From an uncultured Methylococcaceae bacterium (lineage in GTDB: Bacteria; Pseudomonadota; Gammaproteobacteria; Methylococcales; Methylomonadaceae): a stretch of DNA of 34,023 bases. The stretch is from the NCBI GenBank assembly GCA_903859415.1, contig CAIOMN010000218.1, forward strand, positions 1 to 34,023, in the 5' to 3' direction. Positions within the stretch are counted from its first letter, which is position 1; each line of letters opens with the position of its first letter. This document shows positions 16,834 through 26,910 of the stretch, in pieces. The translations under genes and the position numbers were made by a program. The notes under the pieces are model-generated. The model saw nothing but the letters and a program-made list of their open reading frames with translations. It searched no databases and was not told where the DNA came from.

Positions 16834-17580
16834 ATGCGTCGGTCTCTGGTAGTCGGAAATTGGAAAATGAATGGAACTCGTGCGAGTTCTGAGTCGCTTG
16901 CAAAAGGTATTGTTGCAGGCTTAGTTTCAGATCATGCAGATATTGCTGTCTGCGCACCTTACGTCTATTTGCCATATATAGCTGAAGTGGTAAAAGGTAC
17001 TGAATTAGCATTAGGCTCACAAAATGTTGCTGATCAAGCTTCAGGTGCTTATACAGGCGAAATTTCAGCAACTATGTTGAAAGAAATTGGTGTAACTTAT
17101 GCTTTGGTGGGTCACTCTGAAAGACGTAGCTATTATGGCGATACAGATGCCTCAGTAGCTGCTCGTTTTAAGCAGGCACAAGAACAAGGTATTATTCCAA
17201 TTCTTTGTGTAGGTGAAACATTAGAAGAGCGTGAGCAGGATAAGACTTTTTCGGTCATTAATAAGCAATTGGATGCTGTTATTGATTTAGTTGGTATTGC
17301 TTCATTTGATGCGGCTGTTATAGCTTATGAGCCTGTTTGGGCCATTGGCACAGGAAAAACAGCGACGGATGAGCAAGCGCAAGAAGTGCATTATTATATA
17401 CGTCAGTATATTGCAGCCAAAGATCAGGTGATTGCTGATAAAATACAAATTTTATACGGTGGAAGTGCTAAGCCGGATAATGCAAAAGGTTTGTTTGCCA
17501 TGCCTGATATTGATGGTGGCTTAATAGGTGGGGCTTCCTTGGATGCGGAATCCTTTTTAAAGATTTTTAATTCGATTTAG
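16834..17580 (+). CDS. tpiA: Triosephosphate isomerase
   Basis: The enzyme interconverts dihydroxyacetone phosphate and glyceraldehyde-3-phosphate. The ATG at 16834 is chosen: GGGAG lies eight bases upstream and the protein begins MRRSLVVGNWKMNG with a normal length of 248 residues. Upstream in-frame GTG and ATG codons have no spaced ribosome site. Substrate Lys is in GNWKMNG, the catalytic His in VGHSERR, the catalytic Glu in AYEPVWAIGTGKTA (with the flexible loop), and the phosphate site in YGGSAKPDN. The gene sits between glmM and secG, as in several gammaproteobacteria. Confidence 0.97.
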   Translation: MRRSLVVGNWKMNGTRASSESLAKGIVAGLVSDHADIAVCAPYVYLPYIAEVVKGTELALGSQNVADQASGAYTGEISATMLKEIGVTYALVGHSERRSYYGDTDASVAARFKQAQEQGIIPILCVGETLEEREQDKTFSVINKQLDAVIDLVGIASFDAAVIAYEPVWAIGTGKTATDEQAQEVHYYIRQYIAAKDQVIADKIQILYGGSAKPDNAKGLFAMPDIDGGLIGGASLDAESFLKIFNSI

Positions 17581-17596
17581 AGCAGTTTAGACTTTC

Positions 17597-18046
17597 ATGT
17601 ATCAGGTAATTATCGTTATTCATGTGTTGCTGGGTTTAGGTATTATTGGTTTAATATTAATGCAGCAAGGTAAAGGAGCAGATGCGGGTGCCGCTTTTGG
17701 TACAGGTTCTGCTGGATCAGTTTTTGGTGCGCAGGGAGCGGCTTCATTTTTGTCTCGTGCTACTGCAATTCTTGCGACATTATTTTTTATAACAAGCTTA
17801 GGGCTTGCTGTAATTAATGGTCACAAGGGTGCAGCATTTGACCTTATTACTGGCAGTAGTGATAGCGAAAGCGTTACTGAGGTTGCTGGACAAAAAGAGG
17901 TAAACACACAAGCTGAAGTTCCTTCAGTTCCGGAAGTAAAATCAGTTCCTGAGGCCAAAATTGATGCGCCTGTTCCTGGTGCAGAGATTAAAAATACAGA
18001 AGTCCCTAAAGCCGAAGAGTTGAAGACGATAGGTGAAGGTAAATAA
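17597..18046 (+). CDS. secG: Preprotein translocase subunit SecG
   Basis: SecG supports SecYE in protein export. Two membrane helices (VIIVIHVLLGLGIIGLILMQ and ATAILATLFFITSLGLAVI) flank the conserved QQGKGADAGAAFGTGSAGSV loop, which is the family signature. The C-terminal tail of about 60 residues is hydrophilic and rich in Val, Pro, Glu and Lys, with a repeated VPEVKSVPEAK-like unit. Such tails are variable and of unknown role. tRNA-Leu follows after 40 bases, the conserved neighbour of secG. Confidence 0.95.
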   Translation: MYQVIIVIHVLLGLGIIGLILMQQGKGADAGAAFGTGSAGSVFGAQGAASFLSRATAILATLFFITSLGLAVINGHKGAAFDLITGSSDSESVTEVAGQKEVNTQAEVPSVPEVKSVPEAKIDAPVPGAEIKNTEVPKAEELKTIGEGK

Positions 18047-18086
18047 ATCTTTGTTGAAGTTGGATAAGGATGTGGTAAGAGTTTAT

Positions 18087-18171
18087 GCCGACGTGGTGGA
18101 ATTGGTAGACACGCCATCTTGAGGGGGTGGTGACGCAAGTCGTGCCGGTTCAAATCCGGCCGCCGGTACCA
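18087..18171 (+). tRNA. tRNA-Leu (anticodon GAG)
   Basis: This is a class II tRNA with encoded CCA. The anticodon stem CCATC/GGTGG encloses TTGAGGG, giving anticodon GAG. The T arm is GCCGG-TTCAAAT-CCGGC. The acceptor strands GCCGACG and CGCCGGT pair except for a mismatch A5 with C68 (18091 with 18163) and a terminal G-U pair. The position after secG matches leuU of other gammaproteobacteria. Confidence 0.95.
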
Positions 18172-18204
18172 AATAGGGGTTCTAAGAGACCCAAAGAAGT
18201 ATAG

Positions 18205-18238
18205 AAGCCTGCATGTTACCTGACTTGTGGGCTTTTTT
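18205..18238 (+). terminator. Terminator after tRNA-Leu
   Basis: AAGCCTGCA (18205-18213) pairs with TGTGGGCTT (18226-18234), including two wobble pairs, and is followed by a run of six T. It would end the secG-tRNA-Leu transcript. The rest of the spacer to 18459 holds no convincing gene. Confidence 0.75.
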
Positions 18239-18459
18239 ATTGTCCAACGAGATACAATGAAATGTAGTTGTGATTACTTAGGGATTAACGCAAATTGTAA
18301 GCTGACAATGACCATTATGAATGGTAGTGTGCGTTTCCTAATCAAGGAGGTGCTAAAGAAATGGTTGAGTCAATTTGATAGCTGTTGTCGAGGATGTATG
18401 TCTGGGAAAGGAGCTAAGTTGGGTAGATTGATGCGCATTAACTGTGCAAGTCGCTGAGC

Positions 18460-19470
18460 CTAATAATTTCTTTGTACAGAAAACTTTGCTAATAAAATGA
18501 GCGCATCTTTATATTCGGAAGGAGGTAATACGCTTAACGCGTTTATAGCTTTTTCAGCTTCTTCTTCAGCGCGTTGTTCTGTGTAGGTGATGGCCTGAGT
18601 TTTTTGTACGATAGCGTATACTTCATTGAAAGCGTCGCGATCGCCATTTTTGATGGCATTTATTATTATTTGTGCCTCATCTTTGGTGCTGTTCTGGATG
18701 GCATAAATCAAAGGTAAGGTTGGTTTTCCTTCTGCAAGGTCGTCTCCCAAGTTTTTACCCAAGTCTTCTTGGCTGGCTTTGTAGTCGAGTGCGTCATCAA
18801 TGAGTTGGAAAGCAACACCAAGGTGTTGACCATAGCCGGCCAAACTTTCCTCTGTTTCTGCTGTAGTATTTGCTATAACAGCACTTAAGCGAGTGGCAGC
18901 GCTAAATAATATGGCTGTTTTTCTAGCAATAACTTCCAGATATTTTGCTTCTGTAGTTTCTGGGTTATTGCAGTTTAAAAGTTGCAGTACTTCGCCTTCA
19001 GCTATCGCGGTGGTTGTTTTAGATAAAATTTCCATGACGCGCATATTGCCCGTGCGAACCATCATTTCAAAGGCGCTGGAATAGAGATAGTCGCCTACTA
19101 ATACACTGGCTGCGTTACCCCAGACAACATTAGCTGATTCTTTGCCACGTCTAAGATCAGATTCGTCTACAACATCATCATGCAGCAGGGTTGCCGTGTG
19201 AATAAACTCAATAACAGCCGCAAGTATCAAGTGACTGTTGTTAACATTGCCAAGTGCTTTCGCTACAAGTAACAAGAGCATCGGACGTAATCTTTTGCCG
19301 CCATTACCAACAATATAATGCCCCATCTGATTGATCAGAATGACATCAGAACTAAGCTCATCGATAATAAGCTGGTCTACCGCTTTGGCTTCAGCAGTAG
19401 TTAACCTCTTGATTAAATTGAAATCAATGGGTTGATGTGTGTTTGTAGCTGAATGTGAGTTTGATGCCAT
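18460..19470 (-). CDS. ispB: Polyprenyl (octaprenyl) diphosphate synthase
   Basis: This is a trans-prenyltransferase of 336 residues that elongates FPP with IPP to make the quinone side chain. The first aspartate-rich motif is DDVVDESDLRRGK (Asp98, Asp99, Asp102). The second is FQLIDDALDY. GNGGKRLRPML is the conserved IPP-binding region. Chain length (octaprenyl) is assumed from the family and not seen in the sequence. It is divergent from rplU, a gene order common in Gammaproteobacteria (ispB beside rplU-rpmA). Confidence 0.94.
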   Translation of the reverse strand: MASNSHSATNTHQPIDFNLIKRLTTAEAKAVDQLIIDELSSDVILINQMGHYIVGNGGKRLRPMLLLLVAKALGNVNNSHLILAAVIEFIHTATLLHDDVVDESDLRRGKESANVVWGNAASVLVGDYLYSSAFEMMVRTGNMRVMEILSKTTTAIAEGEVLQLLNCNNPETTEAKYLEVIARKTAILFSAATRLSAVIANTTAETEESLAGYGQHLGVAFQLIDDALDYKASQEDLGKNLGDDLAEGKPTLPLIYAIQNSTKDEAQIIINAIKNGDRDAFNEVYAIVQKTQAITYTEQRAEEEAEKAINALSVLPPSEYKDALILLAKFSVQRNY

Positions 19471-19659
19471 TGAATTAAAGCTGGGTCTGAAAGTTTTGGT
19501 TATTTTTCATAAACATGTTCATATTTTATAAATTTATTTGTATATTATAACTTATTACGACGACAACTGCCCATCAATTGAATCGAGTTAATTTTGAGTG
19601 CAGGCATTTTGAAACAAAAGGTTGAAATTAAAGATTATGAATCCTGGGATAAGAATTAG

Positions 19660-19688
19660 TTGACTAGAGGGATGAATAAAAATATAAT
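19660..19688 (+). promoter_or_regulatory. Sigma-70 promoter of rplU-rpmA
   Basis: TTGACT (19660-19665) and TATAAT (19683-19688) are separated by exactly 17 bases, a near-consensus sigma-70 promoter. It ends 46 bases before the rplU start. Confidence 0.8.
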
Positions 19689-19734
19689 CACCGATTAAAT
19701 TTTAATAGATTAATGCTTGATGGAGCTTGCTCAG

Positions 19735-20046
19735 ATGTATGCGGTAATTCAAACAGGTGGTAAACAGTACCGCGTTGAAGAAGGTACTTATTTAAAGATA
19801 GAAAAGTTGGAGCTAGGCGTAGGCGACAGCATAGAATTCGATAAAGTACTGATGATTCAATCAGACGACGCTGTTAAAGTAGGTCTTCCTTTTATCGAAG
19901 GCGGCAAAGTTACAGCGACTGTTTTGTCTCAAGGTAGACATGACAAAGTAAAAATAATTAAATTCAGAAGACGTAAGCACCATATGAAACAACAAGGTCA
20001 TCGTCAATATTACACAGAAGTCCAGATTACTGGCATTTCTGCTTAA
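19735..20046 (+). CDS. rplU: 50S ribosomal protein L21
   Basis: With the ATG at 19735 the protein starts [17 protein letters not shown] and has 103 residues, the family length. GGAG lies nine bases upstream. Earlier in-frame TTG and ATG codons add six residues and are less likely. The basic RNA-binding end ([20 protein letters not shown]) is typical. L21 binds 23S rRNA and is cotranscribed with L27, which follows after 16 bases. Transcription starts from the strong promoter at 19660-19688. Confidence 0.98.
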   Translation: MYAVIQTGGKQYRVEEGTYLKIEKLELGVGDSIEFDKVLMIQSDDAVKVGLPFIEGGKVTATVLSQGRHDKVKIIKFRRRKHHMKQQGHRQYYTEVQITGISA

Positions 20047-20062
20047 GAAATAGGAGTTACAA

Positions 20063-20320
20063 ATGGCTCATAAGAAAGCGGGTGGTAGTACCCGAAACGG
20101 TCGTGATTCTAATGCAAAACGCTTAGGTGTTAAGCGTTATGGTGGTGAGTTGGTGACAGCAGGAAACATTATTGTTCGTCAACGTGGCACACAATTTCAT
20201 CCAGGTGAAAACGTAGGAATCGGTAAAGATCATACTATATTTGCTACTGCAGACGGTAGAGTTACTTTTCAGGTTAAAGGACCTAACAGCCGTAAATATA
20301 TTAGTATCGTTGCTGCATAA
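20063..20320 (+). CDS. rpmA: 50S ribosomal protein L27
   Basis: The 85-residue protein starts [20 protein letters not shown], the flexible N-terminus that reaches the peptidyl-transferase centre. [20 protein letters not shown] is the family signature. A ribosome site AGGAG precedes the ATG. It is followed by a strong terminator, so obgE is at least partly separately transcribed. Confidence 0.98.
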   Translation: MAHKKAGGSTRNGRDSNAKRLGVKRYGGELVTAGNIIVRQRGTQFHPGENVGIGKDHTIFATADGRVTFQVKGPNSRKYISIVAA

Positions 20321-20386
20321 AACGTATTGTTTGATTGTAGTTAAGAGCTATATTAGCCAAGCTATTCTACATTGACTTGGCGGCTT

Positions 20387-20422
20387 AAAAAAAGCTCCGT
20401 CCTTCATGACGGGGCTTTTTTT
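20387..20422 (+). terminator. Strong terminator after rpmA
   Basis: AAAAAAAGCTCCGTC (20387-20401) pairs with GACGGGGCTTTTTTT (20408-20422) with one wobble pair and a 6-base loop. A second weak pairing, GCCAAG with CTTGGC, lies just upstream at about 20356-20382. Confidence 0.92.
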
Positions 20423-20460
20423 GTTTTTATCGGTTTGTTTTGCAGTGTGGCGGCGTATAA

Positions 20461-22606
<2,146 letters not shown>

Positions 22607-22684
22607 GGTTTGAGTAGAGATAAGATCGAGTTTTAAAAAAATGGCGGTAGGCCAGATAGCGGAGAATAATCTCACGTCGGGTTG

Positions 22685-24187
22685 ATGGGTGTTATAAGTG
22701 GATCAGAAACATCTTTAATTATTAAAGAGTGGCAGCGAACTATGCAATCTTCTGAAAAAATTAATTCAGCACAATTCCTGGAGCATCAGCTACAGGAGGT
22801 CATTACATTGCTTGAAAAACAGCAATTGGAACGATCCTTAGTTCATCGTGGCCCGGGTGCTAATCATGAATTAGTTGAAGCGATGTTGCAGAATCAACAT
22901 CAGGTTCGCCTTCAAGAGAAGTTCGCTCCATTGCATCCGGCTGATACAGCGTTTATTTTAGAGTCGTTATCCTTAGATCAACGTGAGATGGCCTGGGATG
23001 CCATTAAAACCCAACTGGATGGCCAGGTATTGCTGGAAGTATCTGATGCAGTCCGGCAGACACTCATTTCAGGTATGGCGGCAGAAGAATTAGCTACAGT
23101 TGCCGGTAAACTCAATACGGATGAGATTGCGGATTTAGCGGCTGATCTTCCCAAGCGCACAATGCTCAAAATACTGCGGTCTTTGAATGGTGAAGAACGC
23201 AAGCATCTGAATGCTATTTTGTCCTATCAAGACAATAAAGTGGGCGCCTTGATGGATTTTGGCATGATTACTATCAGGGATGATCTTAATTTAAAAGCGA
23301 TCATTGCTTTTATACGTAAACTGGGTAAATTGCCTAGTCATACCGATAAATTATTTGTCGTTGATCAACATAATGTCGTGCAAGGTATTTTGCCGTTACA
23401 ACGGTTGTTGACACATTTACCTTCAAAGCAAGTTGCAGATGTGATGGTGACTGACTTTATTCGCTTTCAGGTTGATCAAGAGGCCGCTGAAGCAGCAAGA
23501 GCCTTTGAGCGCTATGATTTGATCTCGGCGCCTGTTATCGATAACGAGGGTAAACTACAAGGGCGACTTTGTGTTGATAATATTCTGGATTTTATTCGCG
23601 AAAAAACAGATGAAGACTTGTTGATTCAAGCCGGTGTTGGCGAAGAAGAGGATTTATCTTCAAGTGTTTGGAAGAGTGCCAGAAACCGATGGGGGTGGTT
23701 AATCATTAACATTGGTACTGCATTCGCTTCGACGCGGATTATCGGTGTTTTTGAAGATATTATTTTACAACTCGTAGCGCTGGCCTCGTTAATGCCCATT
23801 ATTGCGGCAATGGGCGGTAATACCGGTAACCAAACCAGTATGCTGATTATTCGGTCTTTGGCACTCGGGCATATAAACTCAAGCAATATAGCGCGAATAA
23901 TAAAGAAAGAGCTCACCCTGGCTTTAATCAATGGGCTTTTTATTGGCTTCATTTTGGGGCTATTAAGTATGCTGCTGTATTGGGATGTCGCGCTTTCGGT
24001 GGTGATGGCAGTTGCTATGCTGATTAACCTGTTAGTTGCTGTTATAGTCGGTTTGGGTATTCCTTTGTTACGCCATAAATTTGGTAAAGATCCGGCGGTG
24101 GGGACTAGCGTTATATTGACGGCTATCACTGACTCTATGGGATTCTTTATTTTTCTGGGCTTAGCGAGTTTGTTTTTAATAAAGTAG
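22685..24187 (+). CDS. mgtE: Magnesium transporter MgtE
   Basis: MgtE is a Mg2+-gated channel of the inner membrane. The cytoplasmic N domain (LHPADTAFILESL and AAEELATVAGKL, helical superfamily) is followed by a pair of CBS domains (VGALMDFGMITIRDD to DNILDFIREKTDED). Five membrane helices follow, with ASLMPIIAAMGGNTGNQTSM, the conserved pore segment, near the start of the membrane part. The start is uncertain: the ATG at 22685 lacks a ribosome site and adds about 20 residues compared with the ATG at 22742, which may be the true one. It stands alone after proB. Confidence 0.94.
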   Translation: MGVISGSETSLIIKEWQRTMQSSEKINSAQFLEHQLQEVITLLEKQQLERSLVHRGPGANHELVEAMLQNQHQVRLQEKFAPLHPADTAFILESLSLDQREMAWDAIKTQLDGQVLLEVSDAVRQTLISGMAAEELATVAGKLNTDEIADLAADLPKRTMLKILRSLNGEERKHLNAILSYQDNKVGALMDFGMITIRDDLNLKAIIAFIRKLGKLPSHTDKLFVVDQHNVVQGILPLQRLLTHLPSKQVADVMVTDFIRFQVDQEAAEAARAFERYDLISAPVIDNEGKLQGRLCVDNILDFIREKTDEDLLIQAGVGEEEDLSSSVWKSARNRWGWLIINIGTAFASTRIIGVFEDIILQLVALASLMPIIAAMGGNTGNQTSMLIIRSLALGHINSSNIARIIKKELTLALINGLFIGFILGLLSMLLYWDVALSVVMAVAMLINLLVAVIVGLGIPLLRHKFGKDPAVGTSVILTAITDSMGFFIFLGLASLFLIK

Positions 24188-24328
24188 CTGCTTTTTATTG
24201 AGGTATTTTTTTAAAAACTGAAAGACCCTATTCACAATAGACGGTTATAATTACCCAATCCATTAAATACATATAAAATGTGCGGTAAAAATATACCTTA
24301 TTCTATTTTCGTAAGAGTTTAGTTGTTC

Positions 24329-24841
24329 ATGAATTTATTAATTAATTATCTTTCCCTGTGTTGGTTTAAAAATAATCCGATAGAACTGTTTCCATCAAAG
24401 TCGTTTATGTGGAAAGCCGTCGCGTTTTATCTGGTTTCAGGCATTATTGTTGAAAGTCTGATTGCTGATCCTGCAGATGGTTCACTGGAAGTGGCGCTTC
24501 GTACCATCATGGCCTTTTCATCCATTGCGACCTATCTCGTCATTTTTAAAAAGTGGCAGTACTTTAATCAAATATATATCGCTATTTTTATATGCGAAAA
24601 CTTTATCATGACTTTGGCGACTGCCACAGAAGGTCTCTATTTCTGGCTGGTGATGAAACATTATGAATATGCAGAAGAAGTTTCAATCGGTATTGGTGTG
24701 TTGTTGGTAGGCTGGTATATTGCTATCGTGAGCTACATATTAAGACAAGCCTTTATGACAAAAATGAGCATTAGCGTGATTTTGGCGTTTAGCTATTTTG
24801 TGTTGACCTATGGCCTTCCCATGATGTTTATGGATATTTAA
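24329..24841 (+). CDS. Uncharacterised membrane protein
   Basis: The 170-residue protein has about four to five hydrophobic segments (AVAFYLVSGIIVESL, IMAFSSIATYLVIF, IYIAIFICENFIMTL, IGIGVLLVGWYIAIVSYIL, ISVILAFSYFVLTYGLP), so it is an inner-membrane protein. The ATG at 24329 follows AAGAG at a rather long distance; a TTG two codons earlier is an alternative. No transporter or enzyme motif is seen. Similar compact proteins (YIP1-like membrane folds) exist, but I cannot assign a family. No operon partner is evident, and the downstream gene is on the opposite strand. Confidence 0.65.
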   Translation: MNLLINYLSLCWFKNNPIELFPSKSFMWKAVAFYLVSGIIVESLIADPADGSLEVALRTIMAFSSIATYLVIFKKWQYFNQIYIAIFICENFIMTLATATEGLYFWLVMKHYEYAEEVSIGIGVLLVGWYIAIVSYILRQAFMTKMSISVILAFSYFVLTYGLPMMFMDI

Positions 24842-24908
24842 ATAACTCGTCACTATAATTATTGATTGAGGTGATTTTTGGTTTACGTTTTAAACAAGCA
24901 GGGATTTA

Positions 24909-25685
24909 TTAGTTGGCATTGTGGTTTTTAACCCAGTCTTTTAGTTGTCTCGTGACCCATTCAGGATCATCCAGTGTTAAATCATGCCCAGCCCAGTCTT
25001 GGCGTTTCAGTTCTAATTGATACTTTTGTTGTATTTTTTCTGAACAAGTGGGGGAAACCAGTCTGTCAGTTTTACTGTTGAGCAGTAAAACAGGTGGCTT
25101 GGGTTTTGTATCGCTAGGTCGATAGTTTGCTGCGGCAGCAATTTGTCGAAAGGCGTTACTAAAACTGATGGGATGCTGGTGTTGTATATCTGCCCAATCA
25201 TGTCCTATTTTGTTTGCTATATCTGGTGTATTGCTAACTAACTCCATAATTGCTCGTTCTCGACGCGTTATATCTTTCTGGCTTAGTAATTTAATTACCT
25301 GATGATAAGTTTGCCAGCGTAGCCGTTGATAAAAGGGGCTTAAATTAGCAAAACTGGTATTGATTAAAATACTGCCACGTATCTCATTGGAGTATTGGTA
25401 CATCCACTCCCAAGCCACCATTGCACCGAGTGATACTGCTAGGAGTGTTATCGGTTCTTGTAAGTAGTTGTTGTCAATAGCTCTCTGCCGCGTTATTTCG
25501 GTGATTTCCTTTATGGTTTTAGGGCTGGCTTCATTATTGAAACGACCTGTGCCGGGTAGGTCCAGTACGTTTATTGTTGCATTTGGGAAGCTGAGTTGGA
25601 GTTGCTCAATAAAGCTTCCCCAGTGGGCAGATTCGCGAGCCAAGCCGCGCAGTAAGAGCCAGTTTTGACCTATTGAATTAGTCAT
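24909..25685 (-). CDS. Alpha/beta-fold hydrolase
   Basis: This encodes 258 residues when started at the ATG at 25685, which overlaps the last eight bases of the upstream gene. A longer reading would only translate that gene in the wrong frame. The protein begins with the usual strand and oxyanion-loop region (WLLLRGLARESAHWG). The nucleophile is Ser85 in AVSLGA, where the first Gly of G-x-S-x-G is Ala. The acid is in LNSKTDRLVSP and the His in WAGHDL. LDLPGTGRFN is the second conserved loop. The substrate is unknown. Coupling to the M14-type gene suggests a shared pathway, possibly two steps of one hydrolysis or a modified-peptide or lipid substrate, which is inference only. Confidence 0.85.
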   Translation of the reverse strand: MTNSIGQNWLLLRGLARESAHWGSFIEQLQLSFPNATINVLDLPGTGRFNNEASPKTIKEITEITRQRAIDNNYLQEPITLLAVSLGAMVAWEWMYQYSNEIRGSILINTSFANLSPFYQRLRWQTYHQVIKLLSQKDITRRERAIMELVSNTPDIANKIGHDWADIQHQHPISFSNAFRQIAAAANYRPSDTKPKPPVLLLNSKTDRLVSPTCSEKIQQKYQLELKRQDWAGHDLTLDDPEWVTRQLKDWVKNHNAN

Positions 25686-26694
25686 ACCAAATAGCCTGGG
25701 CTTGTGATGAATAATCTGCGATTTGTTGGGGCTGAAGATGCGCCCAATTGTCCGGATATAAGAGGCTGCGATGTAAAAAATCAAAAAGCAAAAAGTGTCT
25801 ACGAAATACCCGTTGTTGGCGATGAGGTAACAGAGGGTGAAATAAGCCATACCTGGAGAAAAGGTGTGACGGGTTTTTTCGCAACCAAAGCCAAGAGCCC
25901 ATTTCTAAGGTTAACGGTAGAAATAATTTCGTCGTTGAAAACTGTTGAATATAGTCATCGAAAAGATAGTCCCATAAATCGCCGTTGATGACATACTCTA
26001 GACACATAGGTTCTATTTTATAGATATGGTGTTGATAGCAGCGATCAAACAGTTCTTTTAAGGCGAGGATTTGGGGAATAAAAGCAAAGGGTGTTTTTCG
26101 GGATGCATAGGGAAACCATAAACGATCTTTAATTCCAAAGCCAGAGTGTAAGTCCACGGCAATTGAGAGTGGGGATTTAAAGAGGTGTTGCTTGACTACA
26201 TTACAGAGTGCCAAGGCTTCTTTTTCCATATTTAAAATGTCGCCTCTATACCAGGGTAAATGCCGAGTAAAATTTTGACCACTATAGACTTTGGTTGCAC
26301 CTATCCCATTGACAGGAGAATTACGCATAAGATCAACGCCATTTCCATTGCACCGAGTCCCCAAATAGACACCTACAGGATTAATGATTGGGACAAAGAC
26401 TAATTTTGATTTTTCCAGGCGGCTCATCAACTCTTCATCCCAGTCAAGTAATTCGCTGATGGTTTCCATGTAAGATAATATGACTTCAGAGCCAATTTTT
26501 TCTAGTCCATGTACGCCGCCAAAAAAGGCTAAAACGGGTGCATCTGGATTAGTTGATCCTAAGGTAATACAATGGATAGGGAATTTATGTTTTTTATGAT
26601 CAATTTTTTCTATGATTTGGGTATGCGCTTTGTCCCCAAGTCGATCAATAATGCGCTCAAGCTGCTCAAGTTCAGGGAATTTTCTTCCAGTCAT
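25678..26694 (-). CDS. M14-family zinc carboxypeptidase/deacylase
   Basis: The 338-residue protein carries the M14 metal site: HGLEKIGSE (His62, Glu65) and DLHSG (His183). RCNGNGVDLMRN contains the substrate-binding Arg and Asn. LTLEMG (Glu264) fits the catalytic general base. FGGVHGLEKIGSE is typical of the deacylase-like branch (succinylglutamate desuccinylase/aspartoacylase relatives and DUF2817-type proteins) more than of digestive carboxypeptidases. There is no signal peptide, so it acts in the cytoplasm. The true substrate cannot be read from the sequence. Its stop overlaps the start of the alpha/beta hydrolase gene. Confidence 0.83.
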   Translation of the reverse strand: MTGRKFPELEQLERIIDRLGDKAHTQIIEKIDHKKHKFPIHCITLGSTNPDAPVLAFFGGVHGLEKIGSEVILSYMETISELLDWDEELMSRLEKSKLVFVPIINPVGVYLGTRCNGNGVDLMRNSPVNGIGATKVYSGQNFTRHLPWYRGDILNMEKEALALCNVVKQHLFKSPLSIAVDLHSGFGIKDRLWFPYASRKTPFAFIPQILALKELFDRCYQHHIYKIEPMCLEYVINGDLWDYLFDDYIQQFSTTKLFLPLTLEMGSWLWLRKNPSHLFSRYGLFHPLLPHRQQRVFRRHFLLFDFLHRSLLYPDNWAHLQPQQIADYSSQAQAIWYD

Positions 26695-26910
26695 AATGTT
26701 GAAATAGGGTTGTCTATAATCGTATTGCAGTGTTCTGTTAGTATTATAACCCGACTATGTTATTACAAATGTATGACAAAAAGATGAACTTTACGACTCA
26801 AGTCTTTAAGAGTCGTTGTACTATGCGGATTGTTTTGTTAACCTCATCATATGACACATTGAATTGTATCTATCAAGGCAATTATCTTTATGACGCAATA
26901 AGGACTTAAT

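Noticed and set aside
18227-18457. Plus-strand frame of 76 residues after tRNA-Leu
   Set aside because: It starts inside the tRNA terminator, has a random-looking composition rich in Cys and no suitable ribosome site. It was treated as spacer.
25686-25850. N-terminal extension of the alpha/beta hydrolase
   Set aside because: These 55 codons only re-read the end of the M14 gene in another frame. The ATG at 25685 begins the family-like sequence.
26695-26910. Cobalamin riboswitch before cobQ
   Set aside because: No B12-box-like conserved segment or multi-stem layout was seen by eye, and the spacer is short for one. A covariance search would settle it.
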